64,000 nt of DNA, taken from NCBI GenBank assembly GCA_040752025.1, contig JBFMFR010000038.1:1-64000 (forward strand). The letters run 5' to 3'. Positions within the stretch are counted from its first letter, which is position 1; each line of letters begins with the position of its first letter. Both the position numbers and the translations under genes were made by a program. This DNA is from JBFMFR01 sp040752025 (GTDB lineage Bacteria; Chloroflexota; Anaerolineae; Anaerolineales; UBA4823). The notes beneath the pieces are model-generated. The model ran no database searches. It was not told where the DNA came from and saw nothing but the letters and a program-made list of their open reading frames with translations. Positions 43,085 to 52,509 of the stretch are shown here, piece after piece.

Positions 43085-43278
43085 GATGCTCCCTTTCGTA
43101 GTGCGCTCTATGGGGGCGCGGGCGACCCTTCAACGAAAATATCGTCACAGTATATCGAAGACAGGTTCCCCAGGCTGTCCCGGTACTGGACGCTGATATA
43201 CTGGCCTGTCCGCCCGAACCCCGATTATTATAACCTCGCCCAGGGTTTTCTATGAGACTCTGTCCGGCCAACCCGGTG

Positions 43279-44445
43279 CTAACCAGGGTTATGATTAGTT
43301 TGAATGAAACGCAGAGGGTCTACGTAGTTGCTCACCACCTGTCGCAGGATCGAGGACCGAATTTTATCCGATTGATTTCCCCCGCGCCCAGAGCGCAGTG
43401 CGCTCAAATCGGGCCAATGGGCAGGCATTCTCTTCAAGATATCTGTATAGCTGATATCGAAATGCAAATGCCAGCCGGATTTTGCTCCGGCTGCCAACCC
43501 AATGTAACCAATATGCTGGCCGCGCTCCACTGCCTGGCCGGCACGAGCCAGAATATCCGGATCAACGTGTCCATAGCGCGAATAAACGATCTGGCGACTG
43601 GTTTCTCCACCTGGCAATGTAACCAACGCCTGTGGATGTTGGATCACAATGATGTACCCCCAACTGCCGGCCCGCCCCGCATAAGTGACCAGACCATCAC
43701 CAATGGCATACACCGGCTTGCCTTGATCCGCTGAACTGATCCCCGGTAGATTCAAATCGGCTCCGGTGTGGTATCCGTACGAGTACCAGTTCAGGAAAGG
43801 ATTCACATCGAACCATTCCCCAGCCCAAACCGGGTATTTGCTGTAGCGAGCCATTCCAGTTGGAAAAGCTGCCTCTCGCTCTTCCGGTGTACCTACCGGC
43901 GAATCGAAACGAGGGCTATCTCCCGGCAAAGCCGTCACGGGCACCCAGCGCACCGGTCCGAACGAAATTTCCGTGGGTGGGTCTTCACGAGTAAGATCGT
44001 ACTGGCGCACGCGACCGATCAAGGGGTGCTGTGCTGGATCCAGGTCGAATTCCCCCAGCGGGTGCCACACATCATACAGATCGTGCATATCCACAATCAC
44101 CAGGATCTCGTCAAGGTGCTGCTCAAGCTGGTATGAATTGTGCACCTTGTGGCAAATCGTAAAAATCGCTTTGCGAGTGGTGGCATGCTTTCCAGGAATG
44201 AAAGTTTCGATCCGATATCTTCCAGCGGGGGTGGAAGGCGGTAAGCTGTGATCCACTGCCACATCCATCGTGTCGTTGCTCGGTCGGGCCCAGATGTTAT
44301 AGGGCTGCTGGCTAAGTGGATCTACCCGCGTAAATGTCAGCCATTCCTCCTGCAAAGCAGTGCGTTTCAGCGGATCCCCATAATCGAAATAATAAATCGC
44401 GAAATGCTGCAAATCATCATTCAGAACGTACACTACATCTGTCAC
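43279..44445 (-). CDS. M23-type metallopeptidase domain protein
   Basis: A 388-residue protein with a C-terminal M23 peptidoglycan-endopeptidase domain (about 215-365). The zinc residues lie in SYGYHTGADLNLPG (HxxxD) and GWHLHFDIS (HxH). The N-terminal half (about 1-205) is a beta-rich domain of unknown type. No signal peptide is visible. Translation starts at GTG (44445), with AGGAG 7 nt upstream. It is divergent from the small lipoprotein gene. The 194-bp stretch beyond its stop holds no gene. Confidence 0.82.
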   Translation of the reverse strand: MTDVVYVLNDDLQHFAIYYFDYGDPLKRTALQEEWLTFTRVDPLSQQPYNIWARPSNDTMDVAVDHSLPPSTPAGRYRIETFIPGKHATTRKAIFTICHKVHNSYQLEQHLDEILVIVDMHDLYDVWHPLGEFDLDPAQHPLIGRVRQYDLTREDPPTEISFGPVRWVPVTALPGDSPRFDSPVGTPEEREAAFPTGMARYSKYPVWAGEWFDVNPFLNWYSYGYHTGADLNLPGISSADQGKPVYAIGDGLVTYAGRAGSWGYIIVIQHPQALVTLPGGETSRQIVYSRYGHVDPDILARAGQAVERGQHIGYIGLAAGAKSGWHLHFDISYTDILKRMPAHWPDLSALRSGRGGNQSDKIRSSILRQVVSNYVDPLRFIQTNHNPG

Positions 44446-44676
44446 GGGTTGCTCCTATTTTCGATGGATGCCTGTTCTCCAGGTTACAAGAATCATTCCC
44501 AATTCCGGCTGGTTATCGAAAATGGTGGTACTCCGGTTGTTACGCACATGAAGTGTAGGCTAATTTTCCAGGAATTCAGAGATTGACCAGACAACTGGCC
44601 CGAATATTGCAACAAAGGATCAAGCAGATTTCGCTTACGAGTACACACCCGAAAAGCATGGAGTAGGATACCAGAA

Positions 44677-44916
44677 ATGAACAAGAAACTCCTAATTATC
44701 GCCCTCGTACTAATCATTTTTAGCCTGGCAATCACTGCCTGTGTCGACGACGGGAGCAACAATGCCAATGGCATTCAGGGCAGGTCTCCATTCGTTCAGC
44801 AAACGCTGTCAGCGAATGCAGCCACCGCCACCTTTGGCGCTGAGCAATTCAACCTGCAACTCACAGCCATGGCCGAGCGAGCTAAACATATCACGCCCAT
44901 CCCACCTGGTCCATAG
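44677..44916 (+). CDS. Small lipoprotein
   Basis: A 79-residue protein with a lipoprotein signal sequence (LLIIALVLIIFSLAITAC, lipobox Cys22) and a short polar mature part ending in PIPPGP. No domain is recognised. It lies divergent from the M23 gene. After its TAG stop the same frame remains open for another 96 codons. The 230-bp upstream spacer holds only a weak promoter-like stretch (TTGACC at 44583 followed by TATTGC). Confidence 0.7.
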   Translation: MNKKLLIIALVLIIFSLAITACVDDGSNNANGIQGRSPFVQQTLSANAATATFGAEQFNLQLTAMAERAKHITPIPPGP

Positions 44917-45207
44917 ATCCATTTCTTCGGCACATCGATAGGCCATCGCTTTGACAAGGCGACTCATACCTCCGCGCGGACTGGTTTTCAGGGAAATATC
45001 GGCCAGCATACCCTGTGTAAAGGAGGCGCGTCTTGTCAAGAAAAATATTCGAAGCTTTTACAACCCAGGGCTATTCAGCCAGACATCGATGCTGGTATTC
45101 CGCTACACGTACGCGATATCTTCAACCCTAACCACCTCGACACTTTATCCTATCTGAACTATCTCAACCTGAAGAGGAGCGGGTCAAAGCGGTTTCCAAA
45201 TGCGTAG
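44917..45207 (+). pseudogene. Possible coding remnant after the lipoprotein stop
   Basis: The frame of the small lipoprotein, interrupted only by its TAG at 44914-44916, continues open for 96 codons to a TAG at 45205-45207. The second half reads protein-like (PDIDAGIPLHVRDIFNPNHL, then DTLSYLNYLNLKR), but the first half does not clearly do so and base composition at third positions is neutral. It could be a degraded C-terminal part or a chance opening. Nothing else was found in the 329-bp gap. Confidence 0.25.
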
Positions 45208-45245
45208 GCAACGTCAGGAAGAGATCGCCCGGCAAGAGACCGGGA

Positions 45246-46337
45246 TTACTTCATAACCCCCCATACATTTAGCACCCCATCTAGGCCTCCAGAAGCCAGA
45301 CCGCGCCCATCCGGGCGGAAAGCTACGCAAGTTACCGCGCGGGTATGTGCGGCAAGCGTAGTTAGCAGCGCATCTTCTGACGAGGCTGCCTGGGCATCCC
45401 ATAATCGCAATGTCCGGTCGCCGCCCGCCGATGCCAGCAATTGCCCATCTGGGCTGAAAACCACAGCCCAAATCAATGCCTGATACGTTCCCGATTTTCC
45501 ATTATGGCCGCTGAAACGCGTTGGCTCCGGATATTTTTCCTGCCCGCTCCGATAAGCTTTATCAATCTCCCATAGTAACACCTGGTTGTTCTGATCACCT
45601 GCTGCAACCAGACGACCCTCTGGGCTTATTGCCACACTGTACAACGGGTCCTTGGCTTGAAACGAACCCAGGATGCGCTCCGAACCAACCTGGCGCAAAC
45701 GCACCATCTTACCGTTTACCACTGCCAGAGAGCTTCCATCCGGCACAAATGCGATTGAAGGCACTGCAAACGTTCCCCCTATCATAACACCCACAACCTT
45801 GCCGGTTTCAAGGTCCCAGAAACGAGCGACTGCATCGTTCCCGCCCGATGCCAGTAGCTCACCTCCAGGGCTAAACGCCAGGTTATTGACGCCCTTCCGA
45901 TGTGCATCTAGCACCAACGCGGGCTGCGGCTCGTTGTCGAGCTGCGTCTGCGCCATCAACCCCTGCACATCCCATACACGCACACGACCATCCCGGCTGC
46001 CTGCAGCCAGCCAGGAACCCTGTGGGCTGAATCTCAAGCTATGTGTCAAAGCGCCAACATGTATCACGGCCTGTACCTGCCAGTCGCGAACAGTGTACAG
46101 ATGCAGCCTTTCTCCAGCGGTCACAGCCAGGAGCTGCCCATCTGGCGACCAGGCAACTGCCATGACCAGTTCCCAGGGTGTAAAACGAATCTCCTTGATC
46201 ACTGCCAAATTAGCAACATTCCCCTTCGAAAGAGGTAGCAGATCTGACAGATCAGGAGGCGGTGGAGCAGGTTGCCTCGTGTAAGGCATGATCCACAGCA
46301 GCGAAAAAACCAGGTAAAGGTAAGGCCGCCAGCGCAT
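45246..46337 (-). CDS. WD40-repeat protein (second of a coupled pair)
   Basis: A 363-residue protein with an N-terminal membrane or signal segment (about 4-17) and a seven-bladed WD40 propeller covering residues 40-360. Typical blades are LRFSPQGSWLAAGSRDGRVR with VWDVQG, and FSPDGQLLASAGGDRTLRLW. It is probably displayed outside the membrane as a scaffold. The start at 46337 overlaps the stop of the upstream WD40 gene by one base (TGATG), so the pair is translationally coupled; the longer frame to 46361 is less likely. Confidence 0.85.
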   Translation of the reverse strand: MRWRPYLYLVFSLLWIMPYTRQPAPPPPDLSDLLPLSKGNVANLAVIKEIRFTPWELVMAVAWSPDGQLLAVTAGERLHLYTVRDWQVQAVIHVGALTHSLRFSPQGSWLAAGSRDGRVRVWDVQGLMAQTQLDNEPQPALVLDAHRKGVNNLAFSPGGELLASGGNDAVARFWDLETGKVVGVMIGGTFAVPSIAFVPDGSSLAVVNGKMVRLRQVGSERILGSFQAKDPLYSVAISPEGRLVAAGDQNNQVLLWEIDKAYRSGQEKYPEPTRFSGHNGKSGTYQALIWAVVFSPDGQLLASAGGDRTLRLWDAQAASSEDALLTTLAAHTRAVTCVAFRPDGRGLASGGLDGVLNVWGVMK

Positions 46338-47548
46338 CAGGGTCGAACACCCCACAGCCAAACCGAGCCATCATACGAGCCCGAAACCAGCCATTGGCCA
46401 TCTGCAGAAAAAAGTAGATGATCTACCCCGCTGGTGTGACCATCCAGAGAACGCAACAAAGCGCCGTTGCCCACATCCCACAAGCGCACCAGGCTATTTT
46501 CGTAGCTGCCGCCGGAAGCCAGGACGCGCCCATCCGGACTGAAAGCCAGGCTTTCGATCACTTCGTCTGAGTTGATGGTGAGCAATACATCACCAGTGCG
46601 GATATCCCATAAACGGATCACACCATCATAATGCCCGGAAGCCAATGTATAGCCATCTGGCGAGAATGCAATCGTGTTTACAGCCCCGGTAAACGAAGTG
46701 TACAGCTTATACATCCATTTATTCTCTTTGAAATCCCAAACATTCATCGCATACCGGTCAGGAGTGATCGCCAGGAAATTGCCATCCAATGAAAAGGCTG
46801 CATCTAGCGCTGTGCCCGGATACATGACATTAGCAATCTGCCAGGCGCCCACATTCCATATTTGAACGCTGTTGCATCCATAAACAGGACTGGCATAAGC
46901 CACTGCCAGATTCTCGCCGCCGGGAGAAAAAGACATATTGCTCAGCCCTTGGTCCACATCATATAGCACCCCATAGGGCTTCCAATTGGGGCCATGCCAA
47001 ACTTCCAGGCTGCTGATATATCCTTTCTGTTCCGTACCCTGGCGAGTGCCCGCCACCAACCAGTTTCCGCTGGGACTGACAGCAATATCCACTAAATCCT
47101 TACGTTCAGGGTACAGAGAGCGCAGCACCTGGCGAGTGAGTACATCATAGAGCAAGATGCTATCCGATGTCGCTACCGCCAGGATGCGTTCATCTGGCAG
47201 CCAGGCCAGATCGGTAACCGTATTAACATGCCAGGCCGCCAGCCCAGATACCTGCCCGGCGCTTTCTAAAGAGATTGCTACCAGGTTGTCAGGTAGCGGC
47301 GTCTGGGCATCCACCAGTAATGCTGTTGTGGGTGAAGCGGTCTGCGTAGATGTAAGTGTTGGGATGGGAGTAGAGGTAGCGGTTGAAGTCGCCGTGGGTG
47401 TAGTGGTAGATGCGAAGGTCGCTGTGGATTCGGGCGTAGCGGTAACGATCTGCAAGGCTGGCTGTCTGTGTGGCAGCGCACAGACCACACCCAGGCACAG
47501 CACTGCCAGGCAAATAACGATGAGACGCCAATCAATCCGATCTGTCAT
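46337..47548 (-). CDS. WD40-repeat protein with Thr-rich stalk
   Basis: A 403-residue protein with an N-terminal membrane segment (about 9-24, VICLAVLCLGVVCALP), a Thr/Ser-rich stalk of about 45 residues (35-80) and a WD40 propeller (about 95-400) ending FSADGQWLVSGSYDGSVWLW. The stalk suggests a propeller presented at the cell surface. It is the first gene of a two-gene operon, followed by a second propeller gene. Confidence 0.86.
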   Translation of the reverse strand: MTDRIDWRLIVICLAVLCLGVVCALPHRQPALQIVTATPESTATFASTTTPTATSTATSTPIPTLTSTQTASPTTALLVDAQTPLPDNLVAISLESAGQVSGLAAWHVNTVTDLAWLPDERILAVATSDSILLYDVLTRQVLRSLYPERKDLVDIAVSPSGNWLVAGTRQGTEQKGYISSLEVWHGPNWKPYGVLYDVDQGLSNMSFSPGGENLAVAYASPVYGCNSVQIWNVGAWQIANVMYPGTALDAAFSLDGNFLAITPDRYAMNVWDFKENKWMYKLYTSFTGAVNTIAFSPDGYTLASGHYDGVIRLWDIRTGDVLLTINSDEVIESLAFSPDGRVLASGGSYENSLVRLWDVGNGALLRSLDGHTSGVDHLLFSADGQWLVSGSYDGSVWLWGVRP

Positions 47549-47643
47549 TGCAGGTGACCGCCTAAATCTCTCTAAAATTCTTACGACACATCCGCCAAAA
47601 CATGCGCCCCTAATTGTAGCACCAGATTAGCCTCTAAAGAGGG

Positions 47644-47649
47644 TATAAT
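47644..47649 (+). promoter_or_regulatory. -10 element upstream of the M29 aminopeptidase
   Basis: A consensus TATAAT in GGGTATAATAGG, 50 nt before the ATG at 47700. A matching -35 is not clear. Confidence 0.45.
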
Positions 47650-47699
47650 AGGTGGGCTTTGTAGATCCCCCAGACCGCAAGGCGCCTGCAAGGAGTAAC

Positions 47700-48806
47700 A
47701 TGACTGACCCGCGAACTGAGAACCTGGCAAAGATCCTTGTAAACCATTCCATTCAGGTTAAACCGGGCGATTGGGTCTTTATCCTGTTCAACACAGCCGC
47801 TCTGCCGCTCGCCCGAGAAACACTGCGAAATGTATTGCGCGCTGGAGGGCATGCGAACCTCATTCTTGAGGATGACGATATGCGTGAGATCACGCTGTCA
47901 GAGTCGTCCGATGAACAATTGGATTGGATATCACCCGTGGAAACGGTGGTCTATGACAAAGTCAACGCAGCTATCAACCTGCGAGCGGCCACCAATAGCC
48001 ATACGCTGACCAACATTGCCCCGGAGAAACAACGCCGGCTTCAAATGGCGCGTCGACACCTGATGCAAACTTATCTGCAACGTTCTGCGGCAGGAGATTT
48101 ACGCTGGGTGGTCACGAATTACCCCTGTTATGCCCTGGCGCAAGATGCAGATATGAGTTTGCGCGAATATGAGGACTTTGTCTACGCCGCAACCTTCGCA
48201 GATCAAGCCGATCCTGTTGCCGCCTGGCAACAATTCCAACACCGGCAGCAGCGCCTGATCGATTGGCTCGCCGGCAAGAAACAAGTTGTCTTACGTGGCC
48301 CCAATGTCGATCTCAAGCTATCGATCGCTGAGCGCACTTTCGTCAACTGCAGCGGGCAAACCAACATGCCGGATGGCGAAATTTTTACCGGGCCAGTCGA
48401 AGACTCTGCAAACGGGTGGGTGCGTTTTACTTATCCTGCCATTTTCAGTGGCCGTGAAGTTGAGGATGTAGAATTAGAGCTGAAGGACGGCAAAGTAGTC
48501 AATGCCCGAGCTCGCAAGAACGAGGAGTACTTGCTCAAATTATTGGATAGCGATCCCGGAGCACGCTACCTGGGTGAATTCGCGATTGGAACGAATTACG
48601 GTATTCAGCGCTTTACCAAAAATATCCTGTTCGATGAAAAGATCGGCGGTAGTTTTCACATGGCAGTTGGCGCTGGCTACCCGGAAACAGGCAGCAAGAA
48701 CCAATCCAGCATTCACTGGGATTTCATTTGCGACATGCGCAATGATAGTGAGATCCTGGTAGATGGTGAACTATTCTATAAGAATGGTGACTTTACACTC
48801 AGTTAA
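47700..48806 (+). CDS. M29 family aminopeptidase (AmpS type)
   Basis: A 368-residue cytoplasmic metallo-aminopeptidase. Family segments include KPGDWVFILFNTAALPLARE, SCGQTNMPDGE-like VNCSGQTNMPDGEIFTGPVE, RYLGEFAIGTNYGIQ and HWDFICDMR, which carry the metal ligands Glu, His and Asp. The start at 47700 has AGGAG 4 nt upstream; the frame opening at 47652 is not used. Confidence 0.9.
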   Translation: MTDPRTENLAKILVNHSIQVKPGDWVFILFNTAALPLARETLRNVLRAGGHANLILEDDDMREITLSESSDEQLDWISPVETVVYDKVNAAINLRAATNSHTLTNIAPEKQRRLQMARRHLMQTYLQRSAAGDLRWVVTNYPCYALAQDADMSLREYEDFVYAATFADQADPVAAWQQFQHRQQRLIDWLAGKKQVVLRGPNVDLKLSIAERTFVNCSGQTNMPDGEIFTGPVEDSANGWVRFTYPAIFSGREVEDVELELKDGKVVNARARKNEEYLLKLLDSDPGARYLGEFAIGTNYGIQRFTKNILFDEKIGGSFHMAVGAGYPETGSKNQSSIHWDFICDMRNDSEILVDGELFYKNGDFTLS

Positions 48807-48821
48807 TGGTATACGAGGACT

Positions 48822-50024
48822 ATGGAACACGAGAATATTTCGACAGAGAACGATATGGCAAAAGAAAACCTTCAAACCCCAGATAGAGACAGGCCATCCA
48901 ACAGCAAGGCCGGCTCGCTGATCCAGCAAATCGGGCTCAACATGTTAATGGTTGGCTTAGTGGCGCTACTGGGCTTCCTGATCTGGCAACGCTTCTTTGC
49001 TGAGCCCCAGGTGCTGGCAGCGCCAGCTTTAGATCAAACGCAACCCAGTACTGGCAACACAACCGGTGGAGCGGGTGGGCCCATCGCTGCTCCCCAGGAT
49101 ATCGGGCTGACGAACATCGGGCTTTCTCCCCTCGCCACGCCTATGGCCTTTTCAGATGGCATCCTGCGGGAAACCAACCTGAACACGATCATTCCCACTC
49201 GTCCCAGAACAGAGGTGATCACTTACACCGTAAAAACTGGGGACACCCTGTTCAGCATCGCCCAGAACTTTGGCATCAAGCCCGAAACTGTGTTGTGGGG
49301 CAATTTCGAAGTGCTGGAAGATAACCCCCACTTGTTAAAACCCAACCAGGTGCTGAATATTCTGCCAGTGGATGGCACCTATTACAAGTGGGCAGAGGGC
49401 GACTCCCTGGGCGGCATCGCCGATTTCTTCAAGGTAGATTCGCAGCAAATCGTCAATTATCCAGGCAACCCCATCGACCTGACCCAGGTCTCCACCCAAA
49501 CGGCAGGTATCCAACCAGGCACCTGGCTGATCATTCCAGGAGGTAAGCGCGACATAAAAGATTGGGGGCCGCCTGCCATTACCCGGCAAAACCCTGCTTC
49601 GGCTCGCTTCTACGGTGCGGGGGCCTGCCCCAGTGTTTATTCTGGCGCCATCGGTACAGGCACTTTCATCTGGCCGACAACGGATCGCTCAATTTCCGGC
49701 TACAACTACGATCCCGGCGTGCACCCGGCTATCGATATCGGCGGGCAAGAGGGTAATCCAATTTACGCCTCAGATAGCGGCGTGATCGTGTATGCTGGCT
49801 GGAGCGATTACGGGTACGGTTACCTGATTGTTATCGATCATGGTAACGGTTGGCAGAGTGCCTATGCCCACCTGAGCGCAGTAGCTGTTTCCTGCGGGCA
49901 GAGCGTCTATCAGGGTGGATACATTGGGGCCCTGGGTAGCACAGGCAATTCCAGTGGACCGCACCTGCACTTTGAGCTGGTCTTTAACGGCGTAAAAGTC
50001 AACCCGCTAGACTATGCGCGCTAG
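48822..50024 (+). CDS. LysM and M23 peptidoglycan endopeptidase, membrane-anchored
   Basis: A 400-residue envelope protein. A cytoplasmic N-terminus of about 25 residues and one membrane segment (about 30-52) precede a low-complexity linker, a LysM domain (about 126-175, TYTVKTGDTLFSIAQNFGIK), a second LysM-like module (about 185-235), and an M23 domain (about 285-398) with HPAIDIGG, SAYAHLS and GPHLHFEL. It should cut peptide cross-links of peptidoglycan outside the membrane. It follows the aminopeptidase gene and precedes the adenosine-specific kinase gene by 9 bp. Confidence 0.92.
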   Translation: MEHENISTENDMAKENLQTPDRDRPSNSKAGSLIQQIGLNMLMVGLVALLGFLIWQRFFAEPQVLAAPALDQTQPSTGNTTGGAGGPIAAPQDIGLTNIGLSPLATPMAFSDGILRETNLNTIIPTRPRTEVITYTVKTGDTLFSIAQNFGIKPETVLWGNFEVLEDNPHLLKPNQVLNILPVDGTYYKWAEGDSLGGIADFFKVDSQQIVNYPGNPIDLTQVSTQTAGIQPGTWLIIPGGKRDIKDWGPPAITRQNPASARFYGAGACPSVYSGAIGTGTFIWPTTDRSISGYNYDPGVHPAIDIGGQEGNPIYASDSGVIVYAGWSDYGYGYLIVIDHGNGWQSAYAHLSAVAVSCGQSVYQGGYIGALGSTGNSSGPHLHFELVFNGVKVNPLDYAR

Positions 50025-50033
50025 GAGAAAGCC

Positions 50034-50519
50034 ATGAACCTTTCAACCATCAGCATCGAAAAGCCTTTGGAGACCAATTTCATCCTGGGCCAATCTCACT
50101 TCATCAAAACCGTTGAGGACATTCACGAAACACTGGTCAACAGCGTTCCAGGGATCAAGTTTGGCCTGGCCTTCTGTGAGGCCTCCGGCAAATGCCTGGT
50201 GCGCACCACGGGTACAGATCCCGATATGATCGAGCTGGCCCAGAAAAACGCCCTGGCAATCGGCGCCGGGCACAGCTTCATACTTTTCTTAGGTGAGGGG
50301 TTCTACCCGATCAATGTGCTCAACGCCATCAAGGCAGTTCCCGAAGTCTGCCGGGTTTTTTGTGCCACAGCGAACCCTGCTGAAGTGGTGATCGCTGAGA
50401 CTGAGCAGGGGCGTGGCATCCTGGGTGTTGTGGATGGCTTCTCTCCACAAGGTGTGGAGGATGAAGAAGGTGTAGCCTGGCGCAAGGGCTTTCTGCGCAT
50501 GATCGGTTACAAATCCTAG
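50034..50519 (+). CDS. Adenosine-specific kinase family protein
   Basis: A 161-residue protein of the adenosine-specific kinase family (PF04008/DUF355 type). Characteristic segments are GQSHFIKTVEDIHETLVNSV, GIKFGLAFCEASGKCLVR, GAGHSFILFLGEGFYPINVL and GRGILGVVDGFSPQGVE. Biochemical evidence for the family is limited. AGGAGA lies upstream of the ATG. Confidence 0.9.
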   Translation: MNLSTISIEKPLETNFILGQSHFIKTVEDIHETLVNSVPGIKFGLAFCEASGKCLVRTTGTDPDMIELAQKNALAIGAGHSFILFLGEGFYPINVLNAIKAVPEVCRVFCATANPAEVVIAETEQGRGILGVVDGFSPQGVEDEEGVAWRKGFLRMIGYKS

Positions 50520-50548
50520 CGCATCCACTTGTTTGGCCAACTTGGCGC

Positions 50549-50794
50549 ATGAGCGAAGCGGATCACGCTCAGTTTCTGCCAGTCGGCAAATTACCAGCCG
50601 AATTGCTGGAGAATTTGCTTGCCCGGGCTCCCACCAGTGACGCGCGCCTGTTAGTTGGGCCAGGTATCGGGCTAGATTGCGCGGTTTTGGATTTCGGATC
50701 ATCTCTGCTGGTGCTCAAATCCGATCCGATCACCTTCGCAACAGATGAGATCGGAACGGGGCTCGAATATCCAGATACGAATTTTGCTCGATAA
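50549..50794 (+). pseudogene. Truncated AIR-synthase-related protein
   Basis: An 81-codon frame whose first 67 residues match the N-terminus of AIR-synthase-related (HypE/ThiL-like) ATP-binding proteins: LPVGKLPAELLENLLARAP, VGPGIGLDCAVLDFG, LVLKSDPITFATDEIG. Family members continue for another 250 residues or so, but here the similarity ends after ATDEIG and a short unrelated tail precedes the stop. A deletion of the 3' part, before galE starts 11 bp later, is the likely cause. Confidence 0.8.
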
Positions 50795-50805
50795 GGAACA
50801 AGATC

Positions 50806-51819
50806 ATGAACATTTTAGTCACCGGAGGCGCAGGATACATCGGCAGCCACACCTGCGTTGAACTATTGCAAGCTGGACATCAGGTCACTGTTGTGGACAA
50901 CCTGGCAAACAGCAAGGAAGAAGCGCTCCTACGCGTGCAGGAGCTTACTGGCAAGGCATTGACCTTTCACAAAGTCGATCTTCTGGATCAAGCAGCTCTC
51001 GAGAGCATTTTCGAACAACAGACCTTCGACGCGGTGATTCATTTCGCCGGATTGAAAGCGGTAGGAGAGTCGGTCTCCATCCCTTTGCGCTACTACCACA
51101 ACAACCTCACTGGAACCCTGATCTTGCTAGATGTAATGGGCAAGTACGGCGTGAAGAATATTGTTTTCAGTTCATCGGCTACGGTCTATGGGGAGCCCCC
51201 CAGTGTACCCATCCGCGAGGACTTTCCCCGCCACACGCAGGCCAACCCTTATGGGCGCACCAAACGCATCATTGAGCAGATCATGGAAGATCTATTCACT
51301 GCCGATCCACAGTGGAACTTGATCCTGCTGCGCTATTTCAATCCCGTAGGTGCGCATTCCAGCGGACGAATCGGAGAGGATCCGCGCGGCATCCCCAATA
51401 ACCTGCTACCTTACGTTGCACAGGTCGCTGTAGGTAGATTGCCTCACGTACGCGTTTTTGGCAACGATTACCCCACGCCCGATGGTACTGGCGTTCGAGA
51501 TTACATCCATGTCGTAGATCTGGCTATCGGCCACCTGCGTGCTTTGGACCGGCTGGCGGCAAACCCAGGGCTGGTAGCCTACAACCTGGGCACCAACCGG
51601 GGTTACAGTGTCCTGGAAATCATCGCAGCGTTCGAGCAAGCCTGTGGCAAGCCGATCCTATATAAGATCGTAGAACGCCGCCCCGGCGATATCGCTACCA
51701 GTTATGCCGATGCCAGCAAAGCCAATGATGAGCTACGCTGGCGCTGCACCAGAGGCATCGAAGAGATCTGCGCCGATACCTGGCGCTGGCAATCGAACAA
51801 CCCGAACGGCTATGAATAA
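50806..51819 (+). CDS. galE: UDP-glucose 4-epimerase
   Basis: A 337-residue extended short-chain dehydrogenase. The NAD-binding TGGAGYIGSHT (6-16), the Ser in FSSSATVYGEP and the catalytic Tyr-x3-Lys in NPYGRTKRIIEQ are present, followed by GVRDYIHVVDLA and the UDP-sugar segment. It interconverts UDP-glucose and UDP-galactose in the cytoplasm. AAGGAAC precedes the ATG. It overlaps the following GNAT gene by 8 nt. Confidence 0.95.
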   Translation: MNILVTGGAGYIGSHTCVELLQAGHQVTVVDNLANSKEEALLRVQELTGKALTFHKVDLLDQAALESIFEQQTFDAVIHFAGLKAVGESVSIPLRYYHNNLTGTLILLDVMGKYGVKNIVFSSSATVYGEPPSVPIREDFPRHTQANPYGRTKRIIEQIMEDLFTADPQWNLILLRYFNPVGAHSSGRIGEDPRGIPNNLLPYVAQVAVGRLPHVRVFGNDYPTPDGTGVRDYIHVVDLAIGHLRALDRLAANPGLVAYNLGTNRGYSVLEIIAAFEQACGKPILYKIVERRPGDIATSYADASKANDELRWRCTRGIEEICADTWRWQSNNPNGYE

Positions 51820-52483
51820 CATGGCACCTGGTCAATCCTCCGTAACAGGCACTGCGAAAACGAGCTTCCCAGGCCCGGCGTATCGCATCCAGACTGCGCG
51901 GCTGGTGATCCGCTGCTGGCATCCTGGCGATGCGCTGTTGCTTAAAACCGCGGTTGACGAGAGCCTCGACCACCTGCGCCCCTGGATGGACTGGGCGGCC
52001 CAAGAGCCCGAGGAATTGCAAACAAAAGTCGAGCGACTGCGCCAGGCGCGCAGCAAGTTTGACCTGGGGCAGGATTTCATTTACGGCATTTTCAACCGGG
52101 ATGAGACGCGCGTTTTGGGCAGCAGCGGGTTACACACCCGCCTGGGCCCGCAAGCGCGCGAGATCGGCTATTGGATCCACAAAGATTTCACCAACCAGGG
52201 CCTGGTAACAGAGAGCAGCGCAGCTCTGGTACGTGTGGCCTTTGAAATTGACAAAGTTCATCGCGTCGAGATCCACTGCGCCCCCAACAATCTAGCCAGC
52301 GCGTCTGTGCCTCGCAAGCTCGGTTTTATCCATGAGGCTACTTTGCGCCAGCGCGTCCAGTTTAGCGAAGACAAGTATGTTGATTCGATGATCTGGACTC
52401 TGTTCGAAGCGGATTACCCCAACAGCCGTGCTGCCCAGACACCAATCGAAGCCTTTGATGCGATGGGGCGAAAGATTCTGTAA
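51812..52483 (+). CDS. RimJ/RimL-like GNAT acetyltransferase
   Basis: A 223-residue GNAT protein: RIQTARLVIRCWHPGDALLL at the N-terminus is the RimJ/RimL-type strand, followed by EIGYWIHKDFTNQGLVTESS (acetyl-CoA loop) and IHCAPNNLASASVPRKLGF. It may acetylate a protein N-terminus or small amines. The ATG at 51812 overlaps the galE stop; another Met at 51821 is an alternative. Confidence 0.85.
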   Translation: MNNMAPGQSSVTGTAKTSFPGPAYRIQTARLVIRCWHPGDALLLKTAVDESLDHLRPWMDWAAQEPEELQTKVERLRQARSKFDLGQDFIYGIFNRDETRVLGSSGLHTRLGPQAREIGYWIHKDFTNQGLVTESSAALVRVAFEIDKVHRVEIHCAPNNLASASVPRKLGFIHEATLRQRVQFSEDKYVDSMIWTLFEADYPNSRAAQTPIEAFDAMGRKIL

Positions 52484-52509
52484 GTAGTAAGTAGATGGAG
52501 AGATAACTC

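Noticed and set aside
43071..43271. A 66-codon minus-strand frame upstream of the CocE-like gene
   Set aside because: It overlaps the ribosome site of the real gene, has no ribosome site of its own and looks like random sequence.
44951..45157. A 68-codon plus-strand frame
   Set aside because: No similarity or clear start; it competes with the frame continuing from the lipoprotein, and neither is convincing.
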